Below, piece by piece: positions 5,767-10,277 of a stretch of DNA of 10,277 nucleotides. The stretch spans positions 1-10,277 of the forward strand of contig CAMFZJ010000045.1 of assembly GCA_946004305.1 (NCBI GenBank), written 5' to 3'. This stretch comes from an uncultured Clostridia bacterium. Its GTDB lineage: Bacteria; Bacillota; Clostridia; Oscillospirales; Acutalibacteraceae. Position numbers and translations under genes: made by a program. The notes beneath the pieces were generated by a model, which was given only the letters and a program-made list of their open reading frames with translations, did no database searches and was not told the DNA's origin. Position 1 is the stretch's first letter. The number at the start of each line of letters is the position of its first letter.

Positions 5767-6507
5767 TTACTTAAATGGGTCATAGGGTGTGCATTTGCTT
5801 CCCTCAACTTTAAGAGTACCGTTTTTGTAGCTGTACTCCATTTCGACCTTTACATCCCCCATATAATCATATACGGCGTCAATTTTTCCGTTTTCAGCTT
5901 CATAGGTATAGAAGGTTTCCATACTTATCTGATTTGAATACATTATTCCGTCTGAGCCAAAATAATATATCATACCGTTTTTAGCTTTCCACCAGCCCAA
6001 AATATCCTTGTCAATCTTAGGATTTTTCGGAGCTTTAGGAATAAAATTGTAGTCTTTCTGCTTTATCAAATTAAGAGTTTCACTCTCCCCTGTTAAAACA
6101 AGAAGCTTTCCGTCATCAGACAGCTTGTAGTCATAACTGCCGTTTATTCCGAGAATAAATGTAGCGGCAAGCTTTTTATTTTCGGTATCAAGGGTAAGAG
6201 ATGCAAAATTTCCCTCTGCTCCCATTACCATCTCCCCAAGGTTATCGTTTCTGAATATAAAATACGGAATATCCATACCGTCAATAAGCCAAGTGCCGTA
6301 AAGAGGGTTGTTGCCTTTTACGAAGGATTGACAGTATTTTGTTAATACTTTCTTGCTGCTTTCCTGATTATCATTTTTTGAAGCTTCAGAGCTTACAGAA
6401 GTTTCTAAAGGCTTTGTTTCCCCTGCTTTTTCATCATTAGTACAACCACACATAATTGCTGAAAAAGCTATGGATAATACTAATAATCCGGTTAATAATT
6501 TTTTCAT
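5767..6507 (-). CDS. Lipoprotein with two beta-rich repeats, function unknown
   Basis: The product is a 246-residue predicted lipoprotein. Residues 1-21 form a signal peptide (MKKLLTGLLVLSIAFSAIM then CG), with Cys22 in MCGC the better lipidation site and Cys20 possible. Residues 23-55 are a Ser/Glu/Lys-rich linker. Two beta-rich units follow: one at about 69-148 (LYGTWLIDG, IPYFIFRNDNLG, YDYKLSDDGKLLVLTG) and one at about 169-237 (ILGWWKAKN, MIYYFGSDGIMYS, MEYSYKNGTLKVEG). Each runs G-T/W-W, then a YFxF strand, a glycine turn, and a final strand with DGKL or GTLKV. They resemble the lipocalin-like or DUF5640-type domains common in clostridial lipoproteins, without clear proof. The start is supported by AAAGGAGA (6513-6520) five bases upstream and by a good promoter at 6550-6578. 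No convincing terminator follows on this strand, so transcripts may run into the riboswitch terminator at 5592-5564. Confidence 0.88.
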   Translation of the reverse strand: MKKLLTGLLVLSIAFSAIMCGCTNDEKAGETKPLETSVSSEASKNDNQESSKKVLTKYCQSFVKGNNPLYGTWLIDGMDIPYFIFRNDNLGEMVMGAEGNFASLTLDTENKKLAATFILGINGSYDYKLSDDGKLLVLTGESETLNLIKQKDYNFIPKAPKNPKIDKDILGWWKAKNGMIYYFGSDGIMYSNQISMETFYTYEAENGKIDAVYDYMGDVKVEMEYSYKNGTLKVEGSKCTPYDPFK

Positions 6508-6549
6508 ATATTTCTCCTTTTGTTAAGTTATTATTTTGTCCATAAATAG

Positions 6550-6578
6550 ATTTTAACTTTTACAGCTTTTATTGTCAA
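6550..6578 (-). promoter_or_regulatory. Promoter of the two-repeat lipoprotein gene
   Basis: On the minus strand TTGACA (6578-6573) and TAAAAT (6555-6550) are 17 bases apart. The start would be near 6543, about 23 bases before the ribosome site. The -35 box lies inside one copy of a 10-bp direct repeat. Confidence 0.7.
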
Positions 6579-6593
6579 TATCCTTGTCAATAT
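6572..6593. repeat. Tandem 10-bp direct repeat at the divergent promoters
   Basis: TTGTCAATAT occurs at 6572-6581 and again, identical, at 6584-6593, separated by CC (12-bp period). One copy overlaps the -35 box of the minus-strand lipoprotein promoter, and the other lies just upstream of it, between the two divergent promoters. It could be an operator or a duplicated -35 element; the repeat is seen and the role is open. Confidence 0.6.
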
Positions 6594-6630
6594 AAATAAA
6601 ATTTTCTAAAAATTTGGTGTAATCTTTTTA

Positions 6631-6659
6631 TTGCACAAACTCTCTTATTTTGATATAAT
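6631..6659 (+). promoter_or_regulatory. Likely guaB promoter
   Basis: TTGCAC (6631-6636) and a perfect TATAAT (6654-6659) are spaced by 17 bases, placing the start near 6666 and leaving a leader of about 48 bases. That leader is too short for a purine riboswitch aptamer. A second TATAAT at 6682-6687 has no recognisable -35 box. Confidence 0.65.
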
Positions 6660-6714
6660 AATTTTTAATATATTATTGAAGTATAATAAGAATTATTTGA
6701 AAGGGGTTAGTTAG

Positions 6715-8193
6715 ATGTTAAACAAAAACTTTGACGAAAAATTCGGTAAGCAGGGCATTACCTTTGATGATGTATTGCTTATTCCCGGAGAATCCGATGT
6801 TGAACCAAATAGTGTACAGGTTGATACTTATTTGACTAAAAAAATCCACCTAAACACACCTATTATGACTGCCGCTATGGATACAGTTACTGAAACCGAT
6901 ATGGCAATTGCTATTGCCCGTGAAGGCGGTATTGGTATTATCCACAAAAATATGTCAATTGAAACTCAGGCTGATATGGTTGACAGAGTAAAGCGTAGTG
7001 AAAACGGTGTTATTGCTAACCCTTTCTTCCTTGCTCCTGAAAACACAGTTGGTGATGCAGACGCACTAATGGGCAAATATAAAATCAGCGGTGTACCCAT
7101 TTGCCGTGACGGAAAGCTGGTTGGTATTATTACAAACCGTGACCTTCGCTTTATGTCTTCTGCTGATTTCGGCACAAAAATCAGCGAGGTTATGACTAAG
7201 GATAATCTTGTTACTGCACCGGTCGGCACAACTTTGGTAGAGGCTCAGGAGATTTTAAGACATCACCGTATTGAAAAGCTTCCTATTACAGACAAAAACG
7301 GTAATCTTAAAGGCCTTATTACAATTAAAGATATTGAAAAGTCAGTTCAGTATCCAAACTCTGCTCGTGATTCTAAAGGCAGACTTCTCTGCGGTGCGGC
7401 AATCGGCGGTACTGCTGATGTACTTGACAGAGTTGCGGCTTTGGTTGAAGCAGGGGTTGATGTATGTTGCTTAGACTCAGCCCACGGTCACAACAGCAAT
7501 ATTGTAAACTCAGTAAGAAAAGTTAAGAAAGCTTATCCTGACTTACAGCTTATTGCAGGAAACATTGCAACTGCCGAGGCTGCCGAGGCATTAATTGATG
7601 CAGGAGCAGACGCAGTTAAGGTTGGTATCGGTCCCGGCTCAATCTGTACAACAAGAATTGTTGCAGGTATCGGTGTTCCTCAGATTACTGCTATTTATGA
7701 CGCTGCCTGTGCTGCTTCAAAATATGGTATTCCTGTAATCGCTGACGGCGGTATTAAGTACAGCGGTGATATTGTTAAGGCTCTTGCAGCCGGTGCAAGC
7801 GTATGTATGGTAGGCTCACTTGTTGCAGGCTGTGAGGAAAGTCCCGGAGAAAATGAAATTTTCCAGGGCAGACAGTTTAAAACATACCGTGGTATGGGTT
7901 CACTTGCTGCTATGGGACAGGGTAGCTCTGACCGTTATTTCCAGGCTTCTAACAAGAAGTTTGTTCCTGAGGGTGTTGAAGGTCGTGTTCCTTACAAGGG
8001 ATTGCTTTCAGACACAATTTATCAGATGATGGGCGGTTTAAGATCCGGTATGGGTTACACAGGCTGTGCAACCATTGAGGAGCTTCATAAAAAGTCAAGA
8101 TTTGTTCAGATTTCAGCTTCAAGCCTTCGTGAAAGCCACCCCCACGATATTCAGATTACAAAGGAAGCACCTAACTATTCCTATAACCTTTAA
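6715..8193 (+). CDS. guaB: IMP dehydrogenase
   Basis: This cytoplasmic enzyme oxidises IMP to XMP with NAD+, the committed and rate-limiting step to guanine nucleotides. The protein has 492 residues, normal for bacterial IMPDH with CBS domains. The start MLNKNFDEKFGKQGITFDDVLLIPG is typical. A Bateman module of two CBS domains occupies about 102-209 (NPFFLAPENTVGDA to GLITIKDIEK). The catalytic barrel follows, with DSAHGH at 254-259, the active-site loop GIGPGSICTTR with nucleophile Cys311, DGGIKYSGDIVKALAAGA at 344-361, the GMGSLAAM loop at 393-400, the flap dyad Arg407-Tyr408, and EGVEGRVPYKG at 419-429. All key residues are present. AAAGGGG at 6700-6706 lies eight bases before the ATG. It follows its own promoter in a divergent region. 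No obvious terminator follows, so the acyltransferase gene 86 bases downstream may be cotranscribed. Proximity to a nucleoside importer fits purine supply. Confidence 0.98.
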   Translation: MLNKNFDEKFGKQGITFDDVLLIPGESDVEPNSVQVDTYLTKKIHLNTPIMTAAMDTVTETDMAIAIAREGGIGIIHKNMSIETQADMVDRVKRSENGVIANPFFLAPENTVGDADALMGKYKISGVPICRDGKLVGIITNRDLRFMSSADFGTKISEVMTKDNLVTAPVGTTLVEAQEILRHHRIEKLPITDKNGNLKGLITIKDIEKSVQYPNSARDSKGRLLCGAAIGGTADVLDRVAALVEAGVDVCCLDSAHGHNSNIVNSVRKVKKAYPDLQLIAGNIATAEAAEALIDAGADAVKVGIGPGSICTTRIVAGIGVPQITAIYDAACAASKYGIPVIADGGIKYSGDIVKALAAGASVCMVGSLVAGCEESPGENEIFQGRQFKTYRGMGSLAAMGQGSSDRYFQASNKKFVPEGVEGRVPYKGLLSDTIYQMMGGLRSGMGYTGCATIEELHKKSRFVQISASSLRESHPHDIQITKEAPNYSYNL

Positions 8194-8279
8194 TCAAAAT
8201 TTTGCAGTAAAAGACATATAACTTTCTTATCCAAATACTGCAGAAATAAAGGATTATATATAGAATTACGGGTGAATTT

Positions 8280-9299
8280 ATGATAAAAGAACGAGATTAT
8301 TTATGGGACAATATTAAAGCCTTTTTAATACTTACTGTAGTAGTGGGGCATTTTCTTCTGGCTTTAGCATTTGATACTGCTTTGGGAGAAATGGTAACAT
8401 TTTGGATTTTTACATTCCATATGCCTGCATTTATTTTTGTGTCGGGCTTTTGGTCAAAAAGCTATTGCAAAAACAGTAAGGTTCGCGGTGAAAAAGCTAC
8501 TCTGCTTTTAGCCTACTATCTGGCAGCTCAGCTTTTGTTTTCGGTAGTTTACTGTTTTATTCATCCCATAAACTTTACTCTGTTTGACCCTCTGCGAGGA
8601 CTATGGTATTTGCTGGCTTTGGTAATATACTACCTTATTTTGCCTGTATTTGAAAAGCTACCTGCATATATCGTAATGCCCTTAATAATTCTTTTAGCTC
8701 TGTTTATAGGAACTGAAAGTCAGGCTGGCACCTTCTTTACAAATTCACGAGCATTTACTTTTGCTCCATTTTTCTTCGCCGGATACTATATGAGTTCAGA
8801 CACTGTTAATAAATTAAGAAGCATTAAGCTTAAATATTTACTAGGTAGTCTGTCTATTGTCTGCGGTACTGCCTTGTGCTTTTTCACAAGAAACTTTTAT
8901 AAAGTTAAAACCCTGTACAATATTCTCTACGGCAAAAGCAATTATAACGATATTGGTCTAAAAGTAATAAACTGTATGTTTTTACGTTTGACTTTTTGGT
9001 TATGCGCCGCATTTATAATAATAGGAATTGTTATGATATTCCCTAAGGTTAAGACTTTCTTCTCATATATCGGCAGTAACTCCTTGCAAATTTATGTTCT
9101 GCATATGATAATTATTATCTTCTTTAAGTACACAAATATTTTTGATTTTGCAGTAGCTCAAAACAGTCTGCAAGCAGTATGGGTTGCCCTTGGAGGAGTT
9201 TTAACCACTTTAATATTATCAATTAATATTTTCTCTTACCCCTTTAAGTGGATTGCTAAAGGCGTAAACAGAATTTACAAAAAACCTGCAAAACAATAA
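8280..9299 (+). CDS. Membrane acyltransferase, OafA/fucose 4-O-acetylase-like (Acyltransferase_3)
   Basis: This is a polytopic membrane protein of 339 residues with about ten hydrophobic segments. The N-terminus RDYLWDNIKAFLILTVVVGH places the conserved family histidine at His24, in helix 1. Helix 2 carries FTFHMPAFIFVSGF (44-57, His47). LWYLLAL is at 108-114, FAPFFFAGYYM at 161-171, and the late motif IGSNSLQIYVLH at 264-275. Such enzymes transfer acyl groups, mostly acetyl, to surface sugars, peptidoglycan or secreted polymers. The RDxxxDNIKxFLI start is closest to the fucose 4-O-acetylase-like (COG3594) branch. The acceptor cannot be read from the sequence, and no polysaccharide genes are adjacent. 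The ribosome site GGGTGA (8270-8275) is short and lies four bases from ATG, so translation is probably modest. No clear own promoter is visible. A small lipoprotein gene follows after 57 bases. Confidence 0.88.
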   Translation: MIKERDYLWDNIKAFLILTVVVGHFLLALAFDTALGEMVTFWIFTFHMPAFIFVSGFWSKSYCKNSKVRGEKATLLLAYYLAAQLLFSVVYCFIHPINFTLFDPLRGLWYLLALVIYYLILPVFEKLPAYIVMPLIILLALFIGTESQAGTFFTNSRAFTFAPFFFAGYYMSSDTVNKLRSIKLKYLLGSLSIVCGTALCFFTRNFYKVKTLYNILYGKSNYNDIGLKVINCMFLRLTFWLCAAFIIIGIVMIFPKVKTFFSYIGSNSLQIYVLHMIIIIFFKYTNIFDFAVAQNSLQAVWVALGGVLTTLILSINIFSYPFKWIAKGVNRIYKKPAKQ

Positions 9300-9356
9300 A
9301 AATGCTAATTACCGGGTTTGAATTATGCTTTAAATAATTTAGTTGGAATTGATATT

Positions 9357-9749
9357 ATGAAAAAAATTAGATGTTTCTTTAGTCTTTTAGCAGTCTGTAT
9401 TTTGCCGGTTTTTTCAGCCTGCGGAACGTCACCAAAGCCTGTTGATGTAACTAAAAGCTTTTTCACAGCATTTCAATCATCTGATTACGAAGCTATGAAA
9501 AATTTCTGTACTGATAGTTGCATAGATTCCTTTTTTCACAAAGGGGATGTTGACGGTATGGTATGGGCTAAGCTTACCGATATAGGCGAAGAAACCTTTG
9601 ATGGGGACAAATGCAGTATTAGTGTTTCAGTGAAAATGGAAACTGATGAAAACTCTGCTTTGTATCCGGATACAGAAACATCTTTCTTTGTTGTACTTAT
9701 CAAAGATAAAAACGGTTCTTGGCTTATTGATGATTTTCCTACAGGCTAA
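9357..9749 (+). CDS. Small lipoprotein with an NTF2/DUF4878-like domain
   Basis: The product is a 130-residue predicted lipoprotein. I choose ATG 9357, since it begins the signal peptide MKKIRCFFSLLAVCILPVFS directly; an in-frame TTG at 9318 adds 13 residues without a ribosome site. The lipobox is FSAC with Cys22. After a short spacer, residues about 28-125 contain PVDVTKSFFTAFQSSDYEAM, a cysteine pair in FCTDSCIDSFF, a beta strand CSISVSVKMET, and the ending FFVVLIKDKNGSWLIDDFP. An early VxxFFxAxxxxDYEAM helix and a late strand with DGSW-like IDDF are typical of NTF2-fold domains such as DUF4878, common in lipoproteins of Firmicutes; this is a fold-level inference. The ribosome site is weak (GGAA at about 9345-9348). 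It is probably cotranscribed with the acyltransferase and ends at the 9802-9837 terminator. Confidence 0.82.
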   Translation: MKKIRCFFSLLAVCILPVFSACGTSPKPVDVTKSFFTAFQSSDYEAMKNFCTDSCIDSFFHKGDVDGMVWAKLTDIGEETFDGDKCSISVSVKMETDENSALYPDTETSFFVVLIKDKNGSWLIDDFPTG

Positions 9750-9801
9750 CAATATTCAGTTTTATAAAATTGTATAGGTTTTTATAGCTATGACAAAAGT
9801 T

Positions 9802-9837
9802 AAAGCACATCGGATTTTCCGATGTGCTTTGTTTTAT
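9802..9837 (+). terminator. Strong intrinsic terminator between convergent genes
   Basis: The 13-bp arm AAAGCACATCGGA (9802-9814) pairs perfectly with TCCGATGTGCTTT (9818-9830) over a TTT loop, and GTTTTAT follows. On the other strand the stem is followed by AACTTTTG, so it probably also ends the minus-strand surface protein transcript. It closes the guaB-side unit. Confidence 0.88.
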
Positions 9838-9858
9838 ATTATTCAGTTAATGATTTAG

Positions 9859-10277
9859 TTATTTAACAGTAACCTTGACTTTCTTGGATACACCGTTTTG
9901 AGCGTATACATAAACGTAGCATGTGCCCTTCTTCTTAGCGGTAATCTTGCCCTTTGATGTTACTGTAGCAATCTTGGTGTTAGTTGACTCGTAACGCAGT
10001 TTAACGTGAGTCTTAACATTCTTCTTGCTGTTCTTAACTGTAGCTTTAATTGTAGCCTTCTTACCCTTCTTGATTGGCTTAATCTTCTTAACAGTTATCT
10101 TTGTTGGGTTGCCGTACTTGCCGCCTTTAGCTGCAACGTGTGCAATCTTAGAAATTGAAGTTACAACCTGACTACCCTTAACTGTCTTATAAGCTACTAC
10201 CATATACTTGTAGTATTTACCCTTTTTCAGGTTCTTAACTGTATATGATTTAGCTGTTGTAGTCTTAATCTTCTTCA
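9859..10277 (-). CDS. Fn3/Big-like repeat cell-surface protein, C-terminal end (5' part outside window)
   Basis: The minus-strand frame is open to the right edge (first full codon at 10275), and the first ATG at 10203 falls in mid-domain, so the gene starts outside the window. The 138 visible residues form two units. The first, about 1-62, is Fn3-like: YTVKNLKKGKYYKYMVVAYK, then IAHVAAKGGKYGNPTKITVK. The second, about 63-138, is a Big_2-type Ig-like domain: KPIKKGKKATIKATV, LRYESTNTKIATVTSKGKIT, AKKKGTCYVYVYAQNG, ending VSKKVKVTVK. Such tandem domains sit at the C-terminus of secreted or wall-associated proteins in Ruminococcus-like bacteria, often with an enzyme or binding domain nearer the N-terminus, which is not visible here. 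There is no LPXTG motif, so attachment would be noncovalent or by another domain. Composition is extreme: 38 of 138 residues are lysine. AAG is strongly preferred for lysine, suggesting high expression. The decayed fragment at 4938-5159 belongs to the same domain type. Confidence 0.85.
   Translation of the reverse strand, partial: KKIKTTTAKSYTVKNLKKGKYYKYMVVAYKTVKGSQVVTSISKIAHVAAKGGKYGNPTKITVKKIKPIKKGKKATIKATVKNSKKNVKTHVKLRYESTNTKIATVTSKGKITAKKKGTCYVYVYAQNGVSKKVKVTVK

Noticed and set aside
5739..5768. CAGTAC/GTACTG stem followed by six T on the plus strand, resembling a terminator
   Set aside because: No plus-strand gene lies upstream for it to end, the stem has only six pairs with a 12-base loop, and the T-run is just the antisense of the lipoprotein gene end.
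6660..6714. Purine or guanine-type riboswitch in the guaB leader
   Set aside because: The leader from the predicted start is only about 48 bases and AT-rich; none of the conserved purine aptamer loops is present.
8203..8242. Inverted repeat TGCAGTA/TACTGCA after guaB, considered as a terminator
   Set aside because: The loop is 26 bases, the stem only seven pairs, and no T-run follows.
9318..9356. TTG start adding 13 residues to the small lipoprotein
   Set aside because: No ribosome site precedes it, and the added residues would push the signal peptide inward; ATG 9357 begins directly with MKKIR and a standard signal.

Overview
The window is AT-rich, compact DNA with near-consensus sigma-A-type promoters, strong purine-rich Shine-Dalgarno sites and intrinsic terminators. 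Together with the protein types (BMP-family nucleoside importer, Fn3/Big-like repeat surface protein, short lipoproteins) this suggests a low-GC Gram-positive bacterium of the Clostridia, plausibly a gut Ruminococcus-like Oscillospiraceae member. The taxonomic call is an inference from composition and protein style.

Layout. Positions 1-4833 (+) hold most of a nucleoside ABC importer operon: the 3' part of a BMP-family substrate-binding lipoprotein gene, a strong hairpin terminator abutting the next ribosome site, a double-ATPase gene, and two overlapping or adjacent permease genes closed by a terminator at 4878-4913. Positions 4938-5159 (-) hold the decayed C-terminal end of a Big-like repeat surface protein. 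Positions 5214-5727 (-) hold the most striking unit: a near-consensus promoter, a leader RNA with a SAM-clan riboswitch core, a mutually exclusive antiterminator/terminator pair, a second hairpin that buries the ribosome site, and then a 101-residue gene of unknown function. Positions 5767-6507 (-) encode a lipoprotein with two repeats. A divergent promoter region (6508-6714) leads right into guaB (IMP dehydrogenase, 6715-8193), a membrane acyltransferase (8280-9299) and a small lipoprotein (9357-9749). A 13-bp terminator hairpin (9802-9837) separates this from a convergent, 5'-incomplete surface protein gene at 9859-10277 (-).

How they fit together. The importer probably brings in purine nucleosides and guaB commits IMP to guanine nucleotides, so the two main systems share purine supply as a theme. 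This link is inferred from family knowledge and proximity. The remaining genes are envelope proteins. The riboswitch-controlled small gene does not fit either theme. Its leader keeps the nucleotides that contact SAM in SAM-I riboswitches, but I can find no P4 helix, which makes it the best candidate here for something undescribed.
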